DNA from: Owenia fusiformis
Lineage: Eukaryota; Annelida; Polychaeta; Sabellida; Oweniidae
Direction of reading: 5' to 3'
Assembly (NCBI GenBank): GCA_903813345.2
Contig: CAIIXF020000010.1
Location: 26,934,425-26,998,424 of the forward strand
Length of the DNA stretch: 64,000 nucleotides
The stretch's first letter is position 1. Each line of letters opens with the position of its first letter. The notes below the pieces were generated by a model. The model was not told the origin of the DNA. It made no database searches and saw nothing but the letters and a program-made list of their open reading frames with translations. Positions 11,901 to 22,028 of the stretch are shown here, one piece after another. The translations under genes were made by a program, and so were the position numbers.

Positions 11901-14900
11901 TTATTAAAAGACTTAATGTCATGCACAAAAACAGTTGTGTCATCTGCATATTGTAAAACTTTGGTTTCATCATGATTTCCAGGGGCTTTGATACCTTTAA
12001 CCTCACTGGATTGTCTTAGTTTACAAGATAAAAGCTCACATGCTATTAGGTAAATCATCGGAGATAAGGGGCAGCCCTGCCGAATGCCACGCCCTAATTT
12101 GATGTCACCTATAAGCCAGCCATTGTTAAAAATATGATTATGTCCATTTGTATTAATGACCTCAATCCATTTTATAAATTGGGGACCAAATCCAAAATAT
12201 TCTAAAGAGTATAACATGAACTCCTTTGAGATTGAATCAAAACATTTTTCGTAATCAATTGCAAGCATAATGCCCTGTAGGTTATTTGAATCTATATATA
12301 CCATTAAATCATCAATACCTCTTAAAATAGTAGCTGCACTACGTTTCTTTATAAATCCTGACTGGTCTTCATGTACTATTTCAGATATGACCAATCTCAA
12401 TCTGTTAGCTAACACTTTGGCCAGTATTTTGTAGTCTACATTTGTTAATGTTAAAGGGCGCCAGTTTTTAAGGTCATCCCTAGGTAAATCTTTTTTTGGA
12501 ATTAAAACCATCAATCCAGTTTTTTGAGAACATGATAATTCACCTTTTAGAAAACCCTCATTCAGTGACTCTACGACTAAATTGCCAATCTTATTAAAAA
12601 ATACCTTATAGAAAGCAGCTGTAATACCATCCAGTCCAGGGCTGGCTTCATTTTTCATATTTTTCAATGCTGCTGTACATTCCTGGTGTGTTACAAGTCC
12701 TTCACAAATTAATCTATTTTCATCATTAAGTTTCGGAATATTTACATCATGTAAAAAATCATCAAGATTTGCTTTCCTAAATACAATTTTCTTTTCATAT
12801 AATGCATTATAAAACCTGTTTATTTCTTCTACAATCTGGTTCTGGTTACTTACATTTTGACCATTAATTTTCAATGAATTTATGTTCTTTTTATTTCCCC
12901 TAGCTTTCTCTAATTGCAAGAAGTATTTGGTACTTTTTTCCCCTTGTTCATACCACTGTACCTTGGACCTTATCTGAGCCCCTTTAGCTTCAACTGTTGA
13001 CAAAATTTCAAATAACAATTTGCATTCATTAACTCTCTGATTCAAAATATTATCATTAGGATTTTTACTTAAAACCTTACATGCTTGATCTAACTTCTGT
13101 TTTGCAGTTTTGATTTTACACTTATTTACATGGGCTAGATGTTTACTATAACCAATAGAGAAATCTTTAATCTGTGTTTTACAATAATCCCAGAGTATTT
13201 GTTTATCTAGATTGTTAACATTAATTAATACCCTGTCAACAATTTGGTTTATTTCATTTACATAAGTTTGGTCAGTGAGTAAGCTATTGTTTAACTTCCA
13301 GTAGGAAGGACCCTTCTCATTTTTATCCCATGTTACAGTAGTAGTAACACCTCTATGGTCAGATGTTGGCATATCTGTAATATTGGAGCACATAATTTTA
13401 TCAAATACACAATCATTAGAAAAAATATAATCAATACGCCTCATAATGCTTTTACTTTTATGCTTCCAAGTGTAGCTTTTTTCATTAATGTTATACAATC
13501 GCCATACATCATTCAAATCATTATTCTCAACAAATTGTTTAAAAGCGTAAATATCATTTTTGTTGTGACTTTCTCCAGCTAAGTTATCATTTTTCTCATT
13601 CAACACACAGTTAAAATCACCACAAATTATTAAATTCATATCATCTTTATTAACATTTTTAACGACATTCTGAATTTCTTGATAGAATATAACCTTATCC
13701 TTTGATTTGTTCGGTGCATAAATGCAACCAACCACGAACACCTCATTCTCATACGTGAATTCCACAAATAAAAGTCTGTCTTGTTTTACAATAACCTGTA
13801 TATCTTCAATTCCACAATGTTTATCTATTAATATTATTTCTCCCTTACTGTGCTTGGTTCCGGGGTTTGCAAATATTTTGCCTCCCCATTCTTTTGCCCA
13901 TGTATCTATATCATTTTGTGTTATATATGATTCCTGCAAGCAGGCAATGTCCATTTTAGCATTTTTAAGATATCTAAAAAATGCATGTCGCGTCATCCTA
14001 TTCCGAAGTCCTTGTACATTTCCTTGGTATATGTTAAGCATAGAGTGTTTATATTATCTATTGGTATATCATGCTTAGTCCTTGTCATCTGGCGCTGCAT
14101 TTATGATCTCACTCTGTATAATTGCTGAGTTGTTCACTGGTGAAATAGAACCTAGTTTGTGTTTCTTATCTTCATTTGGGTCAATAGGGGGGCTTGCTGC
14201 TGACCTCTTCAGGTTAAAGTTAGGCAGAGAACCTGACTTCTTAAGAGGATTCATAACTTGTCTTTTTCTTGCTTTTACTGCAGCGGTACCTGGTTTTGTG
14301 AATTGTGGTTTCACGTTGTTAGGTGCTGCTGCTGATACTGCCTGAGTCCCGGATGTAGAGGGTTCTGGTTTACTCATATTATTAGCCGCATCCTTTGGGG
14401 CTGGATCAGTGGGTTGTTGTGGGCCTAACTCAGTCGCAACCTGTGCAGATTCAGGGCAGTCAATTTGGCGATGCCCTACGATGCCACATTTCCAACAGGT
14501 GGTGTCGCGCTTCTTACTCCTTGGACACTCAGATTTCCTGTGGCCCTGGATGCCACATCCGAAGCAGGTTATAACAGATCGAGAGGGACACTGCTGTGTA
14601 TCATGGTCCTTACGACATATACGACAGTTGATCGGTTGATTATCATGGTATATCACAATGTTTACATCAATCAGCGACCCATCTAATGGGTCAGCCATAG
14701 AGTAGGTTGTGTATCGATTCTGTGGTGAAGTAATGTTCTTGGCGTAACAAAATCTATGTCCTGTTAACAGCCCATTTGTTTGGTCTTTCGGGCCTCTTGA
14801 ACGTTTGTGCCATTGCACTTCAGATGCCCGTTCAGCAAATGTATTTACCCATGCTTCAATCTCCTGGTTTGACACATGAAGGGGGATACCATGAATCGAA

Positions 14901-17900
14901 ATGCGTGTGTGTTTTCTGTGTTTGTATTCGAGAGATTCCTTTTCCATTTTGAAGTCGCTCAGGCCATATTGCCTATTATTTACAGTTGCATAACCCATTG
15001 AGACAAGGTTAAGCTTTGTAGCTTGGGAGTCAGTGTAGATGATATATGCATTCTGGTAAAGTTGTATTCCAAGAATGTTATTTACACTGATTTTTCCACT
15101 GCCCAAGTTTAGTTCACAGCTTTTTAAGATTGCATCTCTCAAATCCAGTTCAGTTATTCTACCAATGCCTTTCGACTCCAGTTTGATCCATAAATCAATA
15201 TCACTCACTTTATCTTGAATATCCATAATTGCGTATTTGAGATGGTCCCTAAGCTATATTGCTCAGCACTAGTCTTACTGTACTGTGAATTGCTAACTAG
15301 GTCACCACTGTTCAATACAGGTAAGGCTAATCACTGACTCTATACATGAACAATAGAGCCAGCATATAAAAGCACATATAAAAATGTCAGCTCAAAAATA
15401 ATACAGCAGTGCAGGAAAAGTTTAGATTGATATTCACCTTTATCCACACTGTATGTCCTCACAAAATTCGCACAATGCGGCCACTGACTATTTATAAACA
15501 ATATCCTACAGTTATATCCTATATAGTCAATATATTTCATGAGAATTTTGCACTATTTTGAAGACAGATCTTTCCTACATATTTTCCTCCTTAGGGGGTC
15601 ATCTCATCTCAACTATTGACTTGATACAATTACACTATATACCATGTCAGATCACAATCTATTTTTTACGATGTATAAAACATAATGATGTTGCAGTTTT
15701 AATGTTTGCAGTTTTAAAAACCCAGACACGCATGTATTTGATATTTCAGTGCCTATCCTGGTATACTAGATCAAGAGTCAATTGTATATGTTTGATCTTA
15801 TGAATACCTACTTTCCTATGGATTTCAGGATTTCTTTCAACACTTGATGATTCTGCAAGGGGTAATTTTGGTATGTACGATCAACTAGCTGCACTCAAAT
15901 TCGTTCAAAAGAATATCCGGGCATTTGGAGGAGACCCGGATCAAGTAACCTTATTTGGGCAAAGTGCTGGGGCGTCAGCCGTTGGACTGCACATGCTGTC
16001 ACCAAAATCTGAAGGCTATTTCCAAAAGTCCATTGCAATGAGCGGGTCAGACTTATGTGGATGGGGCTACAATGATCCTGAAGTTGATGATGTGTTGAGA
16101 TATGCAACACAGCTTGCTGAGCTACAAAACTGCACGACAGAGACTACTCAGGCCATGGTGGAGTGCTTGCGTGGCGTGGATTTTGAAAGCCTCATTGCAG
16201 ACGCTGGAAGCGTCAGTCCGGTACGCGATAATTACGATAAATTATATTGTAGGCCATATTGAAATTGCATAATAAGCTAGATACTCGGTAGAATGGACAC
16301 ACAAGATGCCTATTGTAAAATATGACAGCAACGTGAAATCTAACGTCATTAATGTTATATTGCAGAAGAGTGGTGACCCTGCTGTTCTGTTTCCATGGGT
16401 CCCAGTCGTGGATGGAGAAGGAGGCTTCCTCCCAGACACCCCAAAACGTCTCAGGGAAAGAGGACAATTTAAGAAGATCCCTACGATGGCAGGCGTTACC
16501 TCACACGAATCGTCAATTTGTAAATATTACAAATTATTCTATATTCTGATATTACACGATACGTCTTTCTGAAATTGAATAATGATGCACGTGATTGCAC
16601 CTCGATCAGAATAACTACACTAAATTTTATTAACGTAGCACCAACTAGAGAGTGACATGTGTTGAAACCAGTCTAGCTAATCAAAACGCATGCTAACGTT
16701 TCCTTTTTTACAATACTAATATTTTTGTCTGAAAAATTGAAATCCCAGATCAAATATAGTTCGATTTAGTATGCAGAAATGCCTTGTTTGCAGTTGACCT
16801 TACAATTTCCTCTTCCGCATACTCCGTTCGTTTCCTGCAAAAACCACTATCTATTATCTGGATACGACTTTTTGAAGCGTATTTACAAATCTTTGAATTA
16901 GCTATTTACATCCAATTGATTGATTCACAAATGCAAAAGCATGAGTTCAAAAGCATGAAAAGCGCACCATACAGGTAAACCCTAACATCTCTCCCCTAAT
17001 ATTTCTTTTTCTTACTTCTTCAGTAGTGGCACCGCTCCTTCATAAATGCAAACACATGAGTTCAAAATCTAAAATACAGGTTAACCCTGACATACTTTTC
17101 TTACTTCTTCAGTATTGGCACCGCTCCTTCATAAATGCAAAAGCATGAGTTCAAAATCTGAAAATACACGTTAACCCTAACTTCTTACTTCTCCAGTATT
17201 GGCACCGCTCCTTCCATTCGGCGCAGACATCAATGACACAAAGACGGTAGCAAGACTTGCTGCTGATCTGTTTGGCAGAAACAAAGAGAGGTCCTACGAT
17301 GCTATGATGATGGAATATACTAACTGGGAAAACATTGAGGATAAGAGACAAAGCAGACAGTTGCTTGTAGAGGTACAGTTCGTCATTCTAATCGGGGTTT
17401 CGATGTTCGAAAATATGAGGTAGTTTAATGTATCTGAGCCCGAACCAAACTTGAAAGTTTTTCCAATATGTTGTTATTGAACAATCAGGATTAGTAATTG
17501 GGATGACACCGTACAAGTCCATTTCTCAATCAAGTGGTACCCCACAAGTGACATGAAATAAATACCATAAGTACTTATAAATACCATATTATCATTGAGA
17601 TAAGGTACTTCCATTTCATTTTGCATTCAATATCTCTTTTTATTCCATAGTTAGCATGATATTCATAGGATAACATGTGAAAATAAAAACGGTATTTTTG
17701 TAATCAGTGGTAAAATATGATATTTTTGACAATTTTTCACTTAACCATAGCCATAGCATACGGTTTTTTAGCCATGACATACGAGGTCGTATGCGATGGT
17801 TTATGGATTTTTGCTACTTCAGACTCAAAACGAGGCTAAGTGTCAACATCGCCGGATCGTTTGGAAAATTCGAATTAAATGACTTAATTTCCGACGATTC

Positions 17901-20509
17901 TGATGATGACTTTAACTATTGAATAAAAAGAACATCCTATGATTTACTTGTGATATGATTTTAATCCACTCATGGTTATTTATCCATTCGTGGATAAAAA
18001 TCATATCACTCATAAATCATAGGATATCCTCTATTTTCAATTGGGCAATTTCTCATAAAGATTTTAGAAATATTTGAAAATATATGTAGGCCTAACCTTT
18101 AGTCATTCGTTATTCGTCCAGCCAACATTGGCTTTTCGCATCTTATTCATTATGTAATTAGATACTGTGAATATTTGGTTTGTAATATTCGTATTTGAGC
18201 CAACCTGTATGTGCTTATTCGTATTTTATTCAGTTGATTGATGATGCTGGTATCGGTGCCTGGACGGATTTGTATGCAAAATACCAATCAGACTTCAACA
18301 ACACGTTCTTTTACGTATTTAGTTATACCCCTGACTACAGTATCCTTCCTGTTTGGATGGGTAAGTCCTTATGAAGATGAACTGTTTTCATATATTTCTG
18401 TAACGTTTACAATACTTTTTATTTGTCTGAAAACAGGTACAAATGCATATCGGAAAAAGTTAAATATTTGAAACGCTTCATTCATTTCAGTTTGAATCAA
18501 TGGTAATTTGACAGATATTTCTTATGAGCTACGGTGTATAAATAGAAAATTTGAGAACTAAACAAACTGACAAATATATAATAATATAACTTTATGATAA
18601 AATTGCCCTTCTCATTCTGATCATTCTCTATGATGCGTTCTCTTTCAAAATCTCCTCGTCATCCATCTCCTTCTTTTCATCATCATCTTCAGACTTCTCA
18701 ACACTCACAAATGCGCTTAACTCATCAAGCTCGTTACCCCCTCCTAAGCCTCAGAGTTAACGTCGTATTCCATATTCCCGCAGTGGTGATGGGTCTTCAC
18801 TCTCATCTCATGAGTCTATCACTGACCCTCATCAGTCACTCTCTGTTCACCAAACAATTTAATGTCGATTGGTGTGGTTATATCGTCACATGTATACCTT
18901 ACACCGCGTGTATTTCCCTCTCCCTCTTCTTTTCCCTTTCTCCCCCTCTCTTTCCTCTACCCGACAGTCTATTTATTCTACACATCAATCTATTTCTTCT
19001 ATCCATCATGATCAGTCTACTTAGGACTCATTTCTCATATCTTGAACTATCAATTCCTCCTTTTCTGCGTAATTCAATTTCATGTTATATTATTTAATCT
19101 TCCAGGGGCTTTCCATGCAATGGACCTGTTTCCACTATTCGGCTACTGTTTCATTAATGATGCCCAAGATGTTGCTAACGAGACAGAGCTGTTCAACATA
19201 TTCGACTACTCCGAGGAAGATAAACAATTCAGTGATATGATCATAGGATACTGGACTAACTTCGCAAAATATGGGTATGAACGGACTATCAGAGATAACC
19301 ACTAAAATTGAATAATATAAACTAGAATCTATCATTCAAATATTAAACCCATTTTTCACCAAAAACTCTTGGATTTTTTTATTTTCAGCGATCCAAATGG
19401 CAATTCTCCACAAAATATTTGGAAACCATTTACAAGAAAGGAGAGAAACTATTTAAACATTGGGAACATTCCCGATATCAAGTTAGAGAAAAATTACCAC
19501 CAGCACCGGTATGCCTTCTGGACGGACTATATCCATAAGGTGGATGCACTTCCGTTCAAACCCACAATTTATCCATCTTCAACTACAAGTAAGTGGTTCT
19601 GTGTCGATCCTTGGAAAAAGAAAAAATCGAAACATTTGAAAATTAACCTGGTGCACGACCTCATTTTCTAGTAACACAATATTTACAGAAATCAAAAATA
19701 AGAAAAATGAGACCAAGAGCTAGAGTCGAAATAAATATAAACGGTGTCTTTAACCCAATATTGTTCATTAGCGAAAAAATGTTTGGGCCTCTAAAAGCAC
19801 AAAGTGGGCCCAAATTTTGAGTCCCATTTTATAAAAATTTGGCTTAAAATTAAAAAATATGGCCATATAAGGCCCAGTAATTACCAAAAGGCCAATTTGT
19901 TTGGGCCTGGAGGCTTTTTTGGCCCAAAATGTCTCCCTCAGATGCGCCAGTGACCCGCCAAGATTATTTTTCACTCTCAGACTGAGAGGGTTCAACAAAA
20001 TATACTTAATATTCAAGATATCACAAGTATTTATTTTTTATTCTTTGGCATTATTTCAAGAAACAACCTTTTCGAAGGACCACATTTATTGAGTGAATTA
20101 ATAAGGACATCAATAAATTGGCAATATCAGGAAAGTAATATTTACTTACGAAATATTAGTGTAATCTGATTTCAATGAGACTGCAAGGAAATTGATAAAT
20201 CTGCCTCCGGTAATATTTATATTTTATTATCTTATTTCAGCGTCCATGGAAAGCCCAGATACGCCTGACGTTATGAACACTAAAGCTCCCTCTATTGATA
20301 ATGTTCAAATGCAAGAACAAGTCAAAGAAAATGAGGAGAGAATAAAAACACTGAATGCCGAGTATTCGAGATATAGGACTCTCACAATAGCTCTGGGATG
20401 TGTGGCTGGTGCACTGGTACTGGTCTCTGTAATATTAGCAATCTCTGTAAAAAACGCTAGGTCTCAATTGAGGGGAAAATCAGAATCAACGTATGACATG
20501 AATCATTAA
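8975..20509 (+). CDS. Cholinesterase-type carboxylesterase with C-terminal membrane anchor
   Basis: Alpha/beta-hydrolase of the carboxylesterase B/cholinesterase family. Exons: 8975-9187, 9476-9640, 10115-10259, 15829-16220, 16366-16519, 17197-17372, 18234-18360, 19106-19274, 19389-19588, 20241-20509; phases join to 670 codons. A signal peptide (hydrophobic residues about 9-24) is followed by FLGVPFAQPPVGPLRF, then EDCLYLNIYAP, the oxyanion-hole WIHGGGY, the nucleophile elbow FGQSAGA (Ser), GVTSHESS (acid Glu) and FHAMDLFPLFG (His). The last exon encodes a short coiled or charged segment (MQEQVKENEERIKTL), one transmembrane helix (TIALGCVAGALVLVSVILAI) and a short cytoplasmic tail, so the enzyme is predicted to be extracellular and type I anchored. 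The substrate cannot be told. Intron 3 holds a full-length LINE in antisense, and intron 5 ends in a repeated splice acceptor. Reading through the donor at 19589 gives an alternative anchorless end at 19671. Confidence 0.93.
10314..10327. repeat. Target-site duplication of LINE, left copy
   Basis: ACTATTGACTTGAT, identical to 15612-15625, directly borders the T-tract that marks the LINE poly(A) tail. Confidence 0.95.
10436..14041 (-). CDS. LINE ORF2: APE endonuclease, reverse transcriptase
   Basis: A 1201-residue polyprotein that nicks target DNA and primes reverse transcription there. The endonuclease occupies about residues 1-235, with QGNVQGL, CLQES (Glu37), CGDFN (140-144), RIDYIF (202-207) and TSDHRG (226-231), all catalytic positions present. 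The RT spans about 500-800, with LIPKKD, NWRPLTL, GFIKKRSA, IDYEKCFDS, GRGIRQGCPLSP and YADD (about 698-701). Near residues 1100-1140 there is a zf-RVT finger (CNFCN...DHFFINC). There is no internal stop or frameshift over 3.6 kb. It is antisense to the host gene and so would not be translated from the esterase mRNA. Confidence 0.97.
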   Translation of the reverse strand: MLNIYQGNVQGLRNRMTRHAFFRYLKNAKMDIACLQESYITQNDIDTWAKEWGGKIFANPGTKHSKGEIILIDKHCGIEDIQVIVKQDRLLFVEFTYENEVFVVGCIYAPNKSKDKVIFYQEIQNVVKNVNKDDMNLIICGDFNCVLNEKNDNLAGESHNKNDIYAFKQFVENNDLNDVWRLYNINEKSYTWKHKSKSIMRRIDYIFSNDCVFDKIMCSNITDMPTSDHRGVTTTVTWDKNEKGPSYWKLNNSLLTDQTYVNEINQIVDRVLINVNNLDKQILWDYCKTQIKDFSIGYSKHLAHVNKCKIKTAKQKLDQACKVLSKNPNDNILNQRVNECKLLFEILSTVEAKGAQIRSKVQWYEQGEKSTKYFLQLEKARGNKKNINSLKINGQNVSNQNQIVEEINRFYNALYEKKIVFRKANLDDFLHDVNIPKLNDENRLICEGLVTHQECTAALKNMKNEASPGLDGITAAFYKVFFNKIGNLVVESLNEGFLKGELSCSQKTGLMVLIPKKDLPRDDLKNWRPLTLTNVDYKILAKVLANRLRLVISEIVHEDQSGFIKKRSAATILRGIDDLMVYIDSNNLQGIMLAIDYEKCFDSISKEFMLYSLEYFGFGPQFIKWIEVINTNGHNHIFNNGWLIGDIKLGRGIRQGCPLSPMIYLIACELLSCKLRQSSEVKGIKAPGNHDETKVLQYADDTTVFVHDIKSFNNVLEIFNTFYGLSSLKINTKKTEAMWLGKWKNRREKHGDVQWKIMPHNCIKLLGVTFSTSTHVIDNDLNFESKFVKCENIMKSWSGRYLTIMGKVVIVKSLLLSQFSYLMQAFILPDKLLNRINTMMFKFIWAKGRFKEDELKKIPDKVKRDVMVQEYKYGGLKMINAKDLQIAYTTQWVKKLQERGNGHWRGLPMYMYGKMGNGLSIFNSNIDFDRIKGLHNLSNFYKNVLHVWLKHNDFKNESIIWNNESVTLNNSPLFFENWIEKGITYISDVVQDREMLAYDNIVQKIGRNGQTILQYNALKACLTQDLLIKYEMETPCTKLFFKGIESHLLNTRIVRTKIVLERRCDIKFNGEILNDKVWSQFFECTTDTTLLVIQWKILHGIYPQNIYLKKCNIENSDICNFCNAHVKDDIDHFFINCDCIKSIWDDVNVTNDQRIGNAIVKKEDLLKTLVIKKAIHDFKKRVNTASNVKAIFDNEIMIRKM
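14075..15226 (-). CDS. LINE ORF1: gag-like zinc-knuckle RNA-binding protein
   Basis: 383 residues. Three consecutive CCHC-type knuckles lie at about residues 201-213 (CRICRKDHDTQQC), 221-234 (CFGCGIQGHRKSEC) and 244-257 (CWKCGIVGHRQIDC), followed by a Pro/Ala/Lys-rich basic tail. The part before the knuckles looks RRM-like (ISIHGIPLHVSNQEIEAWV), as expected for a LINE nucleic-acid chaperone that packages its own RNA. It lies 33 bp upstream of ORF2 and is fully open. Confidence 0.93.
   Translation of the reverse strand: MDIQDKVSDIDLWIKLESKGIGRITELDLRDAILKSCELNLGSGKISVNNILGIQLYQNAYIIYTDSQATKLNLVSMGYATVNNRQYGLSDFKMEKESLEYKHRKHTRISIHGIPLHVSNQEIEAWVNTFAERASEVQWHKRSRGPKDQTNGLLTGHRFCYAKNITSPQNRYTTYSMADPLDGSLIDVNIVIYHDNQPINCRICRKDHDTQQCPSRSVITCFGCGIQGHRKSECPRSKKRDTTCWKCGIVGHRQIDCPESAQVATELGPQQPTDPAPKDAANNMSKPEPSTSGTQAVSAAAPNNVKPQFTKPGTAAVKARKRQVMNPLKKSGSLPNFNLKRSAASPPIDPNEDKKHKLGSISPVNNSAIIQSEIINAAPDDKD
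15612..15625. repeat. Target-site duplication of LINE, right copy
   Basis: ACTATTGACTTGAT, identical to 10314-10327; it sets the 5' terminus of the LINE at 15611. Without the insertion, esterase intron 3 would be about 270 bp, like its neighbours. Confidence 0.95.
16928..17215 (+). repeat. 84-89-bp tandem repeat carrying the esterase exon 6 splice acceptor
   Basis: Three copies of CTTACTTCTYCAG followed by TATTGGCACCGCTCCTTC (TAGTGG in the first) have acceptor AGs ending at 17023, 17112 and 17196. Only the last continues into coding sequence (LLPFGADIN). The earlier two run into ATAAATGCAAAAGCATGAGTT and then a possible donor (ATACAG|GTTAAC near 17079), forming pseudo-exons of about 56 nt. 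A fourth, partial unit with AGCATGAGTTC starts near 16928. Confidence 0.9.
17637..18030. mobile_element. Foldback-bearing repeat with a short open frame, copy 1
   Basis: The stretch is repeated in reverse orientation at about 25590-25985. It contains an open frame (17787-17922) beginning MRWFMDFCYFRLKTRLSVN and ending in an acidic SDDSDDDFNY tail. A foldback at 17937-18030 follows (TTTTAATCCACTCAT versus its complement, bounded by CCTATGATTTA/TAAATCATAGG). No known protein domain was recognised. It lies in esterase intron 6. Confidence 0.7.
19770..19995. repeat. Fragment of GGCCCAAAATTT-rich repeat family
   Basis: It shares word order (GGGCCTCTAAAA, AGTGGGCCCAAATTTTGA, AAAATTTGGCTTAAAATTA, ACCAAAAGGCC) with 57445-57780 and a weaker copy at 40260-40415. 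The copy in the ELP1 intron shows the terminal inverted repeats; here the ends are eroded. It lies in esterase intron 9. Confidence 0.65.
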
Positions 20510-20966
20510 TAGTGATTTTACAAGATTACTCTTACTTTACGGTATGCACATAACAGTCGGATATAATTAAGGATTTAAGCCCTGGACCCAGTGCAATGTG
20601 GATTGAATCATTCTTTAAGAAGGTGTTGCTTCAACCTTTGCATGAGATGGGCAGCATCGAGTGTGAAGTTTAGGAAATTACACCTGTGTGGAATGAATCA
20701 TCCACAATGCATCAAATCTTAGTCTTAAATTCTTTTCACACATTGCAAAAAGATACGAAATCACTAAAAGAACATATTTTCAGTGAAACGTTTTGCAAGG
20801 GTCAAGTTGGCAAATCATCAATTTCAATCTGTAGAGTCAAGTTGTCACCTTGACAACCATTCAACGAATGACTATGCAGTGTAGTTATATAAATACTGTG
20901 TTCGGATTGACTGGAATCGGACACACCTTGCTATGTGTGAATACAAATTCTTGAAATTTACGCATA

Positions 20967-20972
20967 AATAAA
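20967..20972 (+). promoter_or_regulatory. Probable poly(A) signal of the esterase gene
   Basis: A canonical AATAAA about 460 nt past the stop codon. There is no other gene on this strand before 22029. Confidence 0.5.
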
Positions 20973-21213
20973 AGATGTACATACGAATTATACAAATAGC
21001 TCTAGTTCATTAATAATCTCTATCACCATGTATTTTTCAAACCCATATTGGCATCATCTGTGGAGATGTCGAAAATTGTTCCTATATGAAATTCTTGATG
21101 GGGACAATTTATTATTTTTGGCTATGTCCCCTTTGGTCATTAATAGCCAATTTTTGACAAAATGCAATAGGTAGATAAATAGAAATGAGTCGTTAAAAGT
21201 GGTACAGCAAATG

Positions 21214-21422
21214 AAACTTTAAGGTATGTCCGAATGTCATGATTTTTTTTTGAATAATTGAATCAATGAAATTTAATATATTTTTCACATTTTAATGTTT
21301 ATTCTACATTAATGTGTAAATATTCACATCAAATGTAAAAAATAAATATTAATTATCAGTATGCTATTAAAATCATGAAAATTAGTAAGAATTATCAACA
21401 TATGGACCTACCTTAAAGTTTA
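21214..21422. mobile_element. Small MITE-like inverted repeat
   Basis: Arms of about 20 bp, AAACTTTAAGGTATGTCC and its complement with one or two mismatches, enclose about 170 bp of AT-rich sequence. Secondary inverted words (CATGATTTT) lie inside. Non-coding. Confidence 0.65.
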
Positions 21423-22028
21423 AACTCGATCAACTGGTTAAGGTGATCTCGCTGTCAGCTAAGGTCATCTACTCATCGTTATGCAGAATAGCGCGTAGCA
21501 CTCGTTGCAGGTGTTGAGTTAAAACTACTGAAGAAATTGGAAATTGATCCAAGTTATTGCATTTGTACTGTAAAGTCCCCCATTTAAATGTTTTTTATGA
21601 TTCATTTTCAATATATACCCAATAAACAACAGCATACAATTCAAACTGAATGGGGAAGCCTTTCGTTTGTATTAAAAACTTAAAGCAAGACTTTTTAAAC
21701 ATGGGAAACAAGGTAGCAAACCAGCTGACAGATATTGTTTTTTGTAGGCCCTCGTATTTATATATACTTACTAACACATATACAAGCAGATAGCATCTCT
21801 ACTACCAGTATGCTAGCAAAGTTTAAATATTGTAAAGTTTGGTAGGTAGAACTTGAATTTGGAGTGTTTACATTTTAAGAGTGCAGTTTATCAGGATGTT
21901 ATTAACGTTCAAGGTTATGTGCCAACTGTGAACGATTTCTTCATCTGCTATACATTTGGATCAATTTTCAAGGAATGATTTTTGGATAACACGTATTATA
22001 CGTATACCCGTTTGTACTGAGCTAAAAA

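Larger units (their letters stand above)
10328..15611 (-). mobile_element. Full-length L1/Tx1-like non-LTR retrotransposon
   Basis: A complete two-ORF LINE inserted antisense in esterase intron 3. Read on the minus strand it has a 5' UTR (15611-15227), ORF1 (15226-14075), a 33-bp gap, ORF2 (14041-10436), a short 3' UTR with AATAAA near 10367, and an A-tail of about 23 nt ending at 10328. A perfect 14-bp duplication flanks it. Both ORFs are open and their catalytic motifs are intact, which indicates a recent insertion. Zinc knuckles in ORF1, an APE-type endonuclease, RT and a C-terminal zf-RVT finger point to the L1/Tx1 group; the exact clade needs a phylogeny. Confidence 0.96.
20510..22028. 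other. Esterase 3' UTR and spacer before the first BBOX gene
   Basis: A canonical AATAAA at 20967-20972 probably ends the esterase mRNA. An inverted-repeat element occupies about 21214-21422 (AAACTTTAAGGTATGTCC / ATGGACCTACCTTAAAGTTT). No further exon was recognised. Confidence 0.55.
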
